A stretch of 50,468 nucleotides of DNA from Patescibacteria group bacterium (GTDB lineage Bacteria; Patescibacteriota; Minisyncoccia; Phycocordibacterales; UBA9973). Under the pieces are notes generated by a model. That model did no database searches and was not told the origin of the DNA. It saw nothing but the letters and a program-made list of their open reading frames with translations. Positions 20,023 through 29,277 of the stretch are shown here, piece by piece. Both the position numbers and the translations under genes were made by a program. Each line of letters starts with the position of its first letter. Within the stretch, counting starts at the first letter, position 1. The stretch is from the NCBI GenBank assembly GCA_030916965.1, contig JAUPVQ010000019.1, positions 1 to 50,468 on the forward strand. The letters are read 5' to 3'.

Positions 20023-20502
20023 TTACTTTTTCCACAATATAAATTGTGGTGATATAGTAAATCCAACTTTTAGAATTGGATGCTCAAAATCAGTACCAAT
20101 TTCGGTAAAGAGAGTGAAGAAGTCCTCACAGTCACCGAGTTGGCAAAGTCTTTGAATTCCAAAGCTTGCATAGTCCTCTTTATGTTTAAAATCTTTTTCA
20201 TAGAACAAGAATAAATCTAAAGTAGGTGATTCCTTAATTTTGAATCCATGCAATGTTTGAAGTTTTTTTTGAAAAGGGCTATACAGTACATGCCCATTCC
20301 AATTCTTAGTAAAGGCATTTGCAGCTGCAGACAGAAGGTACTCTTCTGAAAAATCAAACGAAGTGCTTGTGGCTACCATCATTGGAGCCCATGTTGCACC
20401 AATCGTAATTTTTTCTAGTCCTTTTTCTTTTTGTGCTTGCGCTTTTGTTGTTAATGTACTTACAAGAAATACTGTCGTGTAGATAATTGTTCTGTGTATC
20501 AT
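20023..20502 (-). CDS. Secreted hypothetical protein with signal peptide
   Basis: 'MIHRTIIYTTVFLVSTLTTKAQAQ' signal-like N-terminus; strong promoter at 20605-20633. Confidence 0.65.
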   Translation of the reverse strand: MIHRTIIYTTVFLVSTLTTKAQAQKEKGLEKITIGATWAPMMVATSTSFDFSEEYLLSAAANAFTKNWNGHVLYSPFQKKLQTLHGFKIKESPTLDLFLFYEKDFKHKEDYASFGIQRLCQLGDCEDFFTLFTEIGTDFEHPILKVGFTISPQFILWKK

Positions 20503-20604
20503 ATTTTTATTTTTAGTTTTGTTGAGTTTTAGGAAACCTTATGATTGACTCATCAGATTAAGTAAAACCCAACAAAACTTGACAGTATCCATGTATTCGT
20601 GGTT

Positions 20605-20633
20605 ATTATAGCACATATAAAATAAAAAATCAA
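20605..20633 (-). promoter_or_regulatory. Sigma70-like promoter of the 20502 gene
   Basis: Minus strand TTGATT-17 bp-TATAAT with TGC extension. Confidence 0.75.
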
Positions 20634-20650
20634 GCCCTTTTAGCTTGATT
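20625..20650 (-). terminator. Intrinsic terminator of rplU overlapping the next promoter
   Basis: Minus strand AATCAAGC-taaaagg-GCTTGATTTTTTATTTT. Confidence 0.75.
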
Positions 20651-20666
20651 AATTATGTGAGTGTTT

Positions 20667-21029
20667 TTATTTAATTGCAGATATCTTTACCTCTACGAAT
20701 GGCTGTCTGTGGCCGTTTTGCTTAAGGTATCGGCTTTTTTGTTTGAATTTGACTACTTTTACAGTCTTGCCTTTGCCAGCCTTTTGGAATAGAGCCTCTA
20801 CTTTTGCATTTAGGATATATGGGGCACCGATTGTAGTATCTTTGTCATTGTCTACCAATAGGACCTTGTCAAATATGATCTTGTCTCCTGCTGTAAAGTC
20901 CCCTTTTAGCTTTTCCACCTTTAATATATCGCCTACAGCTACTTTGTATTGCTTGCCACCTGTTTCGATGACTGCGAATTCGCCTGTAGTTACTTGAGCC
21001 TTTTTAGTTTTTGTTGTTGCTGTTGTCAT
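20667..21029 (-). CDS. rplU: Ribosomal protein L21
   Basis: 'FAVIETGGKQYKVAVGDILKVEKL', 'VVKFKQKSRYLKQNGHRQPFVEVKI'. Start set at MTTATTK. Confidence 0.94.
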   Translation of the reverse strand: MTTATTKTKKAQVTTGEFAVIETGGKQYKVAVGDILKVEKLKGDFTAGDKIIFDKVLLVDNDKDTTIGAPYILNAKVEALFQKAGKGKTVKVVKFKQKSRYLKQNGHRQPFVEVKISAIK

Positions 21030-21124
21030 ATGTTTATACCTATTAGAAATAGCTTCTAATGGGAATAGGGTTATAATACACAAAAATTTGAAAAAAAGCA
21101 AGACCCACTGTATACTAGATGAAT

Positions 21125-21646
21125 ATGATTTCTAAGTATAAATATAAAGGGCTTTTATGGGTAGATTTGGAGTCCCCTCGACGGGAGGAGATTGAGAGTA
21201 TTCTAGAAGAATTCAATTTGCCTGAAGACTTGGCCCCTATAATGCAAAATGAAAGCAAAAATCCCAGAACTGACATATATCCCAACCTGACATATTTAGT
21301 ATTGCACTTCCCTCTGATCAAAGACGAAAAAGGTAGAGTTATGTATCAAGAAATTAATTTTATAATAGGCAAGAATTTCTTGATTACTCTCCATTATGAA
21401 TACAATAGTGTATTAGATAGCTTTGCAAAGAAATTCGAAGCAGAAGAATTATTGGAAGCAAGTATACGACTAGATAATTCTGCATCACTTTTCTATTACC
21501 TAATTCAAATACTCAACGATGACACAAAGAAGCAATTGTCACACTTGCAATATAAACTCGCCAACAAAAAAGGTAATTTAATCACATTTTTGTGTATAAT
21601 TATAATCATCCTCTCAATTACAAGTTTAATCCTATATCTCAAATAA
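21125..21646 (+). CDS. CorA-like N-terminal cytosolic domain with a single C-terminal TM
   Basis: 'LLWVDLESPRREEIESILEEFNLPEDLAPIMQNESKNPRTDIYPNLTYLVLHFP' resembles the CorA alpha/beta domain; no GMN motif. Confidence 0.65.
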   Translation: MISKYKYKGLLWVDLESPRREEIESILEEFNLPEDLAPIMQNESKNPRTDIYPNLTYLVLHFPLIKDEKGRVMYQEINFIIGKNFLITLHYEYNSVLDSFAKKFEAEELLEASIRLDNSASLFYYLIQILNDDTKKQLSHLQYKLANKKGNLITFLCIIIIILSITSLILYLK

Positions 21647-21647
21647 T

Positions 21648-23006
21648 ATGTCACTCAAATTACACAACACGTATACAAAAAATTTAGAAGAATTTATCCC
21701 TATAAAAAAGGATAGTGTGAGCTTGTATACTTGCGGACCAACTGTTTATGATTACCCGCATATTGGCAATTATCGTGCGTATATATTCGGTGATACATTG
21801 AAAAGGTTTTTGTCCTATCAGGGCTACCAAGTCAATCACATAATGAATATCACAGACATCGACGACAAGACTATTCGTGATTCACAAAAGAAGGGTCAAT
21901 CACTTAGAGAATTTACCGAATTTTATACAAATGAATTCTACAAAGATCGCGACATGCTCAATATCATCCCTGCTGACTGCTATCCAAAAGCCACAGATTA
22001 TATAGATGAGATGGTCAAAATTATCGAGAAGTTGATCGAGAAAGGTCATGCATATGTATCAACTGATGGCTCAGTATATTTCAACATTACTACCTTCCCA
22101 GACTATGGCAAATTGTCGCACATTGATCTATCTGAACTTAAGGATAATGCAAAAGGCCGTATGAAAAGTGATGAATACGAGAAGGATTCCGTCCAGGATT
22201 TCGCACTATGGAAAGCATACGATGAATCTGATGGTGATGTATTTTGGGAGACAAGTTTGGGTAAGGGTCGCCCTGGCTGGCATATAGAATGTACTGCTAT
22301 GAGTATCAAGAATCTGGGCGAGCAAATTGATATTCATACTGGAGGTGTCGACAATATTTTCCCCCATCATGAGAATGAGATTGCTCAATCAGAGGGCTAC
22401 ACTGGCAAGCAATTTGTAAAGTACTGGATGCACAATGAATGGTTGCTTGTGAACGGCAAGAAAATGTCCAAGTCTCTTGGCAATTTCTACACCCTTCGCG
22501 ACCTAATTGATAAAGGTATTTCCCCTCTTGGCTACAGACTATGGCTTATGACCTCGCATTATCGTACCCTAACCAATCTCAATATCGAGACCCTCCAAGG
22601 TGCAGATACAGCTCTTTCGAGGCTATACGAGGCTTTTAAGGCGCTTCCAGAGGCTACAGATGGGACTGTAGATATGGATTACAAGGTTCGCTTTGTAGAG
22701 TATATGAACGATGATCTCAATACTCCACAGGCCCTCGCATTAGTGTGGGAATTGATAAAAGATACTACAATTTCCCCTGCCAACAAGCGCGCTACAATGA
22801 TTGATTTTGACCAAGTTTTCGGCTTTGGTCTTGCAGATTTAAAAGAAGAAGTTATTCCAGAAGAAGTCACGAAATTGGTTGTGGAGCGCGAAAATGCACG
22901 CCAAAATAAGGATTGGGCAATGAGTGATATTCTAAGGGCCAAAATCAACACACTAGGCTACGAAGTAAAAGATACAGGAGAAGGCTCAAAAGTATCGAAA
23001 ATCTAA
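21648..23006 (+). CDS. cysS: Cysteine--tRNA ligase
   Basis: 'SLYTCGPTVYDYPHIGNYRAYIFGD', 'GGVDNIFPHHENEIAQSEG', 'KKMSKSLGNFYTLRD'. Confidence 0.97.
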   Translation: MSLKLHNTYTKNLEEFIPIKKDSVSLYTCGPTVYDYPHIGNYRAYIFGDTLKRFLSYQGYQVNHIMNITDIDDKTIRDSQKKGQSLREFTEFYTNEFYKDRDMLNIIPADCYPKATDYIDEMVKIIEKLIEKGHAYVSTDGSVYFNITTFPDYGKLSHIDLSELKDNAKGRMKSDEYEKDSVQDFALWKAYDESDGDVFWETSLGKGRPGWHIECTAMSIKNLGEQIDIHTGGVDNIFPHHENEIAQSEGYTGKQFVKYWMHNEWLLVNGKKMSKSLGNFYTLRDLIDKGISPLGYRLWLMTSHYRTLTNLNIETLQGADTALSRLYEAFKALPEATDGTVDMDYKVRFVEYMNDDLNTPQALALVWELIKDTTISPANKRATMIDFDQVFGFGLADLKEEVIPEEVTKLVVERENARQNKDWAMSDILRAKINTLGYEVKDTGEGSKVSKI

Positions 23007-23008
23007 TT

Positions 23009-23037
23009 TGACAATTAGTTACTAGGGAGATACGATA
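23009..23037 (+). promoter_or_regulatory. Sigma70-like promoter upstream of the 23066 ORF
   Basis: TTGACA-17 bp-TACGAT. Confidence 0.55.
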
Positions 23038-23047
23038 AAAAGAAAAG

Positions 23048-23067
23048 ATATATATATATATATATAT
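23048..23067. repeat. (AT)10 dinucleotide tract ending in a start codon
   Basis: agaaaagATATATATATATATATATATgag. Confidence 0.95.
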
Positions 23068-23308
23068 GAGAAAATTATCGTATTATTCAACCAAAGCATA
23101 CCCAGTTTTGCTATGCTTAATCTCAATGTTCATATTTTATTTAATATGGACTTCAACTCGTCTAACCTTGCTTCAGGAAATGAAACACGAAAGTTGGTGG
23201 ATGTATTTATTCACTGGATTACTAGGAGAAATTTTGATACTAATAATTTTTATTGCAATTTTTCAAGATAGACGTTCAAATGAATGGCGAGGAAAAATGT
23301 TTGACTAA
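23066..23308 (+). CDS. Small two-TM membrane protein
   Basis: 80 aa, hydrophobic segments, promoter upstream and terminator downstream. Confidence 0.6.
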   Translation: MRKLSYYSTKAYPVLLCLISMFIFYLIWTSTRLTLLQEMKHESWWMYLFTGLLGEILILIIFIAIFQDRRSNEWRGKMFD

Positions 23309-23332
23309 CAAACTCAAGATCTATTTAAAGTA

Positions 23333-23364
23333 AAAATCACGGACTCAATATCCGTGATTTTTTG
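23333..23364. terminator. Bidirectional intrinsic terminator
   Basis: aaaatcacggactcaatatccgtgattttttg between convergent genes. Confidence 0.85.
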
Positions 23365-23368
23365 TTAT

Positions 23369-25021
23369 CTATTTTATTGCATCAAGATCCATATAAAATG
23401 TTGAGCCTAGACCCATACCCTCTGATTCTACACCAACATCGCCACCATGCGCTTTTGCAATTTCTTTTGCTAAATACAATCCAAGCCCAGAGCCTGTTGT
23501 GTTCATTCTTTGACCATCTCCACGGGCAAATTTATGGAACAATGTTTTCTTGATTTCTGGTGTCATACCCATACCTGTATCTTTGACAGCAAAATGAATT
23601 TTGTTGCCAACTCTTGTCACAGATACGTTTACTTCACCAGCTTTTGTATACTTGATTGAATTGTCTATGAAGTTGAGTACTACTTGGCGAAGCTTCTCCT
23701 GATCTCCATTTACAATATAAGGACCAGTTTTATCATCACTATAATCAATCTTGAGCCCTTTTTTCTCTGCATTTACTGCAATACCTCTCATCATACTACT
23801 TGCCATTTCCCCCATATCAAAATTTACTTTCTCATATTTCATACCACCAGATTCAATTTTAGAAACATTTAGGAAATCTTCAATTGTTACAGCCAGATTA
23901 GTACTTGACTGCATAATTATATCTACTGCCTCCTTTACCTTTGGAGTCATTTCACCATAGCTACCATCTATAATCATCGAAGCATAACCTTTAATGGCAG
24001 TAAGTGGGCTACGAATTTGGTGTGTAGCAAGTGAAATAAACTCTGTTTTCAATTTATCGAGTTCCTTCAGCTTATCATTTGCAACCATTAGTTGCTCTGA
24101 GAGTATCTCCAATTGTTCCCTCTGCTTGACCTCCTTCTTAACAGATTTAATCAATTGATATCCAAGTATAATTACAAACCCAAGAGTAAAGAATATTATA
24201 AGTTTAATATTCTGAATTTTTCTTACAAATGACATTGAAAGTACCAGGAACCCAAGAGCAAATATTAGAACCTGGGCTCCAAGAATTTTCATATTAAATG
24301 TCTTAAATTTAACACTTATATATGCGAGAAATCCAAAAAATATTGGCATACCTATCAGCCCTGCCTGTGCAAGTGTCCAATTCTCTGTAAAGCTACCAAT
24401 AGTATTACCCCAGGAGAATGCCAACAAGAATAATATAATTCCAACTCCGAAATATTCAATCTCTTTCTTTCTGTTTTGGTCGATTGTCTTTCGATGGTTA
24501 TGAATTACAATTCCTAATATTGTCACAATACTTACAAATTCGAAAATATATGTGTAATAAAGCGAAATTGGACCTTCTATTGCAGTACAGTCTGCAAGAT
24601 CAACACCGATTAAGGTTAATTTAGTTGAGAGAAAAATAATAAATGGTAATAACAATACAGTAAGTAACATCTTACCCTTGAAAGCAAAATCCTTCCCAGT
24701 AATAAATAAATACGCAAAATATACTGATGCAGCATAAATAAGTGGTTCTAGTAGGATTTGTAATGACCAATAAAACATGACCATGTCTGGTCTATTTGTT
24801 GCCCAGAGAATAAGGTCAATAGTAGTCCAAGCCGAGAAAAGTAATGTAATTATAAATAGAAATATATTTGCTGGAGATTTGTTACCCTTATAAAGTATTA
24901 TTATTCCAAGCAAAAGTGCAATTAATACTGCAGGCAAATGCGAATAAAAGAATAGTGCGGGTATATTACTTGAAAAAATCAAATATTGTGCTTGTTCCCA
25001 TGGGCAAAGTAATGTGTTCAT
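23369..25021 (-). CDS. Membrane histidine kinase with multi-TM N-terminus
   Basis: H-box 'EFISLATHQIRSPLTAIKGYASMI', N-box 'LRQVVLNFIDNSIKYTKAG', 'TGSGLGLYLAKEIAKAHGG'. Confidence 0.93.
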   Translation of the reverse strand: MNTLLCPWEQAQYLIFSSNIPALFFYSHLPAVLIALLLGIIILYKGNKSPANIFLFIITLLFSAWTTIDLILWATNRPDMVMFYWSLQILLEPLIYAASVYFAYLFITGKDFAFKGKMLLTVLLLPFIIFLSTKLTLIGVDLADCTAIEGPISLYYTYIFEFVSIVTILGIVIHNHRKTIDQNRKKEIEYFGVGIILFLLAFSWGNTIGSFTENWTLAQAGLIGMPIFFGFLAYISVKFKTFNMKILGAQVLIFALGFLVLSMSFVRKIQNIKLIIFFTLGFVIILGYQLIKSVKKEVKQREQLEILSEQLMVANDKLKELDKLKTEFISLATHQIRSPLTAIKGYASMIIDGSYGEMTPKVKEAVDIIMQSSTNLAVTIEDFLNVSKIESGGMKYEKVNFDMGEMASSMMRGIAVNAEKKGLKIDYSDDKTGPYIVNGDQEKLRQVVLNFIDNSIKYTKAGEVNVSVTRVGNKIHFAVKDTGMGMTPEIKKTLFHKFARGDGQRMNTTGSGLGLYLAKEIAKAHGGDVGVESEGMGLGSTFYMDLDAIK

Positions 25022-25026
25022 TATAT

Positions 25027-25965
25027 TTAAAAGGCAGATGATGAATAAAGTAAATAACTTCCAATAATAATTATTATAATCGATAACAGTTTTTGAACCA
25101 AATGCTTTGGGGTAATTTTTTCATTACTAATCATTGGAAGAAACATTGTCAACAATGTCCCTCCTATAAAAACAAACATTGGCTGATAACTACTAACAAC
25201 TAATACTAATGCTACGGGAGCAAGTAATGTTGCAAAATTGGTAGCTAGATTACCAAATACATATAGTACCTCACTAATAATATTTAATGAAAATATTTTT
25301 GTATTATTCATTTTGATCATTAAATAAAATTCCTCTCTGTATTTTTTATGTACTTTAAGTATAAATAGACCAGTAAGCATTAAACCTATGTATTGCCAAA
25401 AAGTAGAAACATAGAAGCTGTCTTGATTGGTAAAAGCTTTAAATAGGACATCGTGTAGTGCGTAGAGAAAAGAAGATAATGCTACAAGTAAAAGAACTTT
25501 CTTTTTAATAGAAATTTTATGATTATCTATATCAAAATCAATTGATAGAAGTATAATCCCAAGTATTACAATAAGTGCCGCCAAAATTTGCTGAGCATTT
25601 AGATACTCACCGAGTATAGGATAAGCCAAAATATACCCAAACAAAGGTATCATCTGTAACAGAGGTATCACAATCGATGATTCCTCATGATTTAAAGCAT
25701 GTAAATAAAAATAAAATGCAAAACCATTTAAAATTCCGATAAAACACAATGAAAGTGCTTCAAAAAATGTAATATTTAGTATTTCAGCATGACCAAAAAA
25801 TAATACAAATATAGAAACAAATATTGAAAATAGTGATGAAAATATGAAAATAGCTCCTACCCCACTCCCCTTAAAATGTTTAGAGAGTAAATATTTATCG
25901 ATATGATTAACTATACTCCAAAGTATAGGTGCTGTGATTGCAATCAAAAACCAATTATAGTGCAT
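25027..25965 (-). CDS. EamA/DMT-family transporter
   Basis: About ten TM segments with internal repeat; 'LNHEESSIVIPLLQMIPLFGYILAYPILGEYL'. Confidence 0.85.
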   Translation of the reverse strand: MHYNWFLIAITAPILWSIVNHIDKYLLSKHFKGSGVGAIFIFSSLFSIFVSIFVLFFGHAEILNITFFEALSLCFIGILNGFAFYFYLHALNHEESSIVIPLLQMIPLFGYILAYPILGEYLNAQQILAALIVILGIILLSIDFDIDNHKISIKKKVLLLVALSSFLYALHDVLFKAFTNQDSFYVSTFWQYIGLMLTGLFILKVHKKYREEFYLMIKMNNTKIFSLNIISEVLYVFGNLATNFATLLAPVALVLVVSSYQPMFVFIGGTLLTMFLPMISNEKITPKHLVQKLLSIIIIIIGSYLLYSSSAF

Positions 25966-25968
25966 AAA

Positions 25969-26118
25969 CTATTCTAAATTATCTAAGTTTTCTAATTCTG
26001 TGCTTGAATCTATGATTTCAAAATTAGTATCAATAAAGGACCTTTTATATAACAAATACATTGATGCAACAATCATACATAAAAAAACGAATAAAGTTAT
26101 TTTAGATTTTTTATCCAT
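25969..26118 (-). CDS. Small single-TM protein (49 aa)
   Basis: Own translation: MDKKSKITLFVFLCMIVASMYLLYKRSFIDTNFEIIDSSTELENLDNLE*. Confidence 0.5.
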   Translation of the reverse strand: MDKKSKITLFVFLCMIVASMYLLYKRSFIDTNFEIIDSSTELENLDNLE

Positions 26119-26145
26119 AGAAATATTATACCACAAAAATTAATC

Positions 26146-26874
26146 CTACAATTCTTTTGCACGATTATATGCCGAGCCCATTGCTTGTTCCCAGATTTTT
26201 GCAGCATTTTTTTTGTTAAATACTTTTAATGCCGCTTCGGTAGTGCCACCTTTTGAGGCTACACTTTTAATTAGTGTATCAAGGTCAGTTTGCTCATTTA
26301 CCATCGCAAGACTTCCTTTTATTGTCTGAAATACCATTTTTTTAGCATCACTTTCTTTTAAACCGAGGGCTTTTGCTCCATTTATGTATGATTGAATTGT
26401 GTGGAATACATATGCTGGGCCACTGCCGGCAATTGCTGTTACTTTATTGATACTATCTTCATTGGATAATTCCATACTATCCCCCATCTTATTAAACAAT
26501 TGTTCTGCAAAATTTTTATCATCGTTTGCAACATGTTTGGTAGCATACCAGCCGACGAAACCTTGGTTGATTCGAGCTGGCATGTTGGGCATCGCACGAA
26601 TTATTTTTGTTACTTTTAACTGACTTTTAATTTTTACAATAGTTATACCTGCCATAATAGAAATGACCAGTGTATCTTTTGCTAACTTTAAATTCAAATT
26701 TTTGAAATCTTGTGGTTTGACGGCAAGAATTACAATATCACAACCCTCTGCTTGCTTAATATCATCGTCCTTATCCAATCCTAAAACTGGGAATTTTAGT
26801 TCCTTGAGGTTGTTTATAAGTATAGTACCCATTACCCCGCACCCTATTACTGCAATTTTTTTATTATTTTTCAT
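26146..26874 (-). CDS. proC: Pyrroline-5-carboxylate reductase
   Basis: 'IAVIGCGVMGTILINNL', 'IIRAMPNMPARINQGFVGW', 'AIAGSGPAYVFHTIQSY', 'VASKGGTTEAAL'. Confidence 0.94.
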   Translation of the reverse strand: MKNNKKIAVIGCGVMGTILINNLKELKFPVLGLDKDDDIKQAEGCDIVILAVKPQDFKNLNLKLAKDTLVISIMAGITIVKIKSQLKVTKIIRAMPNMPARINQGFVGWYATKHVANDDKNFAEQLFNKMGDSMELSNEDSINKVTAIAGSGPAYVFHTIQSYINGAKALGLKESDAKKMVFQTIKGSLAMVNEQTDLDTLIKSVASKGGTTEAALKVFNKKNAAKIWEQAMGSAYNRAKEL

Positions 26875-26880
26875 AAATTA

Positions 26881-27951
26881 TTATAATATAAACATATTAT
26901 CTGTATGTATAAGTTGTTTGTCTTTAATATCACTTGAACCGATTAATTCTAGGATCTCATCATGTGAGTAATCAACAATTCCAAAAGCAATACCTTGCGA
27001 ATTTTTATCAATAACCTCAATCACTTGCCCTTTTTGGAATTTTCCAAAGATTCTCTTCACCCCAACAGCAAGAAGACTCATACCACTCTTCAATGCCTTT
27101 ACAGCACCATCATCAACCTCAATACTACCAGCCGAGTTCTTTGCTACAAGTATCCACCGATCACGATTCGAAACTTTGTCATCAATCTTTCGGGCATGAA
27201 ATAATGTTCCGATTTCATCCCCAGCTAATGCTTTGTCGATATTGCCCGCGACTAATCCATTTACAATCCGTGTTTCTATACCAATTACGCTTGCAATACG
27301 CGCCACCTTAAGCTTGGAGAGCATTCCACCCGTACTATTCTCTGCAATATCTCGAGAGCAATATTGGAAAATTTCTTCTGTAATATTTTCTACCTCTGGA
27401 ATAAATTTTGCGAGAGGATTACTAGATGGATCACCTGTATACAAACCATCTGTATTTGTAATCAGAAATAATTTCTTTGCCCCTAATGAAATAGCCAAGT
27501 CGCATGCAAGAGGATCATTACCATCGAAGCTCCAGCTAGAGCCAAATACAAGCACATCATTTTCGTTGACTATTGGCAGTATTCCACGTTCAAACATCTC
27601 GTTGAATGTCTCTTGTAGGTTTAGGAACTGCTCTCTTTTGGCAATATATGGCTTAGTTAGTAGGATTTCAGCGATAGTAACTCCAAGTTTATTAGCACTC
27701 TGCATATAATGATTAAATAGAAGTGGCTGGCCGACACTTGATGCAATTTTTGTACTAACTTTTTCATCCTTCAGATATATACGACCAAGTCTTGCTGCGC
27801 CTGAGCTCACAATCAGTACGTAGTGTCCACCTTCCATTATTTTCTTTGCTGATTTTAAAATTTCGGACATCAATTCATCTCGAACAGCACCTTTGTCATC
27901 GACAAGTGTGTTTGTACCAATTTTCAAAATATATAAATCTTTTTCTTGCAT
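26881..27951 (-). CDS. proB: Glutamate 5-kinase with PUA domain
   Basis: 'YILKIGTNTLVDDKG', 'IVSSGAARLGR', 'DNDPLACDLAISLGAKKLFLITNTDGLY', 'STGGMLSKL'. Start set at MQEKDL. Confidence 0.9.
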   Translation of the reverse strand: MQEKDLYILKIGTNTLVDDKGAVRDELMSEILKSAKKIMEGGHYVLIVSSGAARLGRIYLKDEKVSTKIASSVGQPLLFNHYMQSANKLGVTIAEILLTKPYIAKREQFLNLQETFNEMFERGILPIVNENDVLVFGSSWSFDGNDPLACDLAISLGAKKLFLITNTDGLYTGDPSSNPLAKFIPEVENITEEIFQYCSRDIAENSTGGMLSKLKVARIASVIGIETRIVNGLVAGNIDKALAGDEIGTLFHARKIDDKVSNRDRWILVAKNSAGSIEVDDGAVKALKSGMSLLAVGVKRIFGKFQKGQVIEVIDKNSQGIAFGIVDYSHDEILELIGSSDIKDKQLIHTDNMFIL

Positions 27952-27956
27952 ATAAA

Positions 27957-29198
27957 TTATTTGCGAATATGACCATCTCCTGTCACTACATACTTGGTCA
28001 CAGTCATGTCTTCGAGTCCCATGGGGCCACGCATGTGTATACGGCATGTACTGATACCTATTTCCCCTCCAAGTCCAAATTGTTCGCCATCTGTAAGGCG
28101 GTTGGATGCATTTACAAGTACTACTGCACTATCTACATCATCTTGGAAGTTTTTGGTAGTCTCGTTATTTTCACTTACTATTGAGTCTGTTAGACTTGAG
28201 CTGTATTTACTTATGTGCGCAATAGCCTCTTCGTACGAATCAACAATTTTAATACTAACTTTTAAATCCAAGTATTCTTCATCCCAATCATCCTCGGCTG
28301 CAAGTTTGCATTTGTCGGAATACTTACAGACCTTTTCATCACCCATTACTTCTACATTTTTCTCAAACAATTTTTCAAGCATTTTTGGCATTACACTATC
28401 GGCAATATCTTTGTGCACCAACACTGTCTCCACAGAGTTACATGTAGCCGGATTTGATGTCTTGGCATTTATTACTATAGCAATTGCTTTCTCTACATCT
28501 GCGTCGCGGTCAATATATGCGTGGCATAGTCCGCGTGCATGTTTGATTACTGGGACTTTTGAATGCTCTGTTACGGAATCAATCAATTCCTTCCTACCGC
28601 GAGGAATAACAAGATCAATATATTGATCTAGGACTATAAGCTCATTGATTGCTTCATGGCGTCTGTCTTCAAGTTGTTGTACACCATCCTTTGGAAGGCC
28701 TGCTTCAACAAGAGCTTGCTCAATATATGAGAGCAAAATATTATTTGAGTGAAGTGCCTCTTTGCCTCCACGAACTATTGCTACGTTTCCACTTTTGATA
28801 CAAAGTGCCGCTACGTCTACTATCACATTTGGTCGTGACTCAAAGATACACACAATTACCCCGATAGGCGCTCGTACACGCGAAATTCTCAGGCCATCTT
28901 CTCGAGTATGCTCGTTGACTACTACTCCCACTGGATCAGGTATTGGCACAAGAGCTCCTATCGCCGATACAATACCGGCAAGTCCTGCCTCGGACAGTGT
29001 GAGGCGCTTCTTCATAGCTGGGGTTATATTTTCATTTTCTTTCAAGTCTTTCGCATTTTCAGAGATAATCAAGTCACGATTTTTTTCAATCAATGTTGCT
29101 AGGATCTTCAGAAAAGTATTCTTCTGTTCTGTTGTAGCCTTTCTCATTAAATGTGAGGCATTCTTGGCATATTTAGCTTGTTCAACAACAGTTTTCAT
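27957..29198 (-). CDS. proA: Glutamate-5-semialdehyde dehydrogenase
   Basis: 'PIGVIVCIFESRPNVIVDVAALCIKSGNVAIVRGGKEALHSN', 'GLGGEIGISTCRIHMRGPMGLEDMTVTKYVV'. Confidence 0.95.
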   Translation of the reverse strand: MKTVVEQAKYAKNASHLMRKATTEQKNTFLKILATLIEKNRDLIISENAKDLKENENITPAMKKRLTLSEAGLAGIVSAIGALVPIPDPVGVVVNEHTREDGLRISRVRAPIGVIVCIFESRPNVIVDVAALCIKSGNVAIVRGGKEALHSNNILLSYIEQALVEAGLPKDGVQQLEDRRHEAINELIVLDQYIDLVIPRGRKELIDSVTEHSKVPVIKHARGLCHAYIDRDADVEKAIAIVINAKTSNPATCNSVETVLVHKDIADSVMPKMLEKLFEKNVEVMGDEKVCKYSDKCKLAAEDDWDEEYLDLKVSIKIVDSYEEAIAHISKYSSSLTDSIVSENNETTKNFQDDVDSAVVLVNASNRLTDGEQFGLGGEIGISTCRIHMRGPMGLEDMTVTKYVVTGDGHIRK

Positions 29199-29242
29199 AT
29201 AGACAAACATACCATAAAATATAGGTAAAATCAAAAAATTAA

Positions 29243-29270
29243 TTGCTAAAATAGTTTAATTTGCTATGAT
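29243..29270 (+). promoter_or_regulatory. Sigma70-like promoter of the agmatinase gene
   Basis: TTGCTA-16 bp-TATGAT with TGC extension; the first ATG of the ORF track lies inside the -10. Confidence 0.6.
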
Positions 29271-29277
29271 ACTCTCT

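Noticed and set aside
20532-20562. CTGATGAG on the minus strand in the 20502 leader resembles the hammerhead ribozyme core.
   Set aside because: The required CGAAA after stem II and a proper cleavage-site helix are missing (sequence continues TCAATCATAAGGTTTCC).
27994-28626. 210-aa plus-strand ORF within proA.
   Set aside because: Antisense to a well-supported proA; low-complexity Ser-rich composition typical of a shadow frame.
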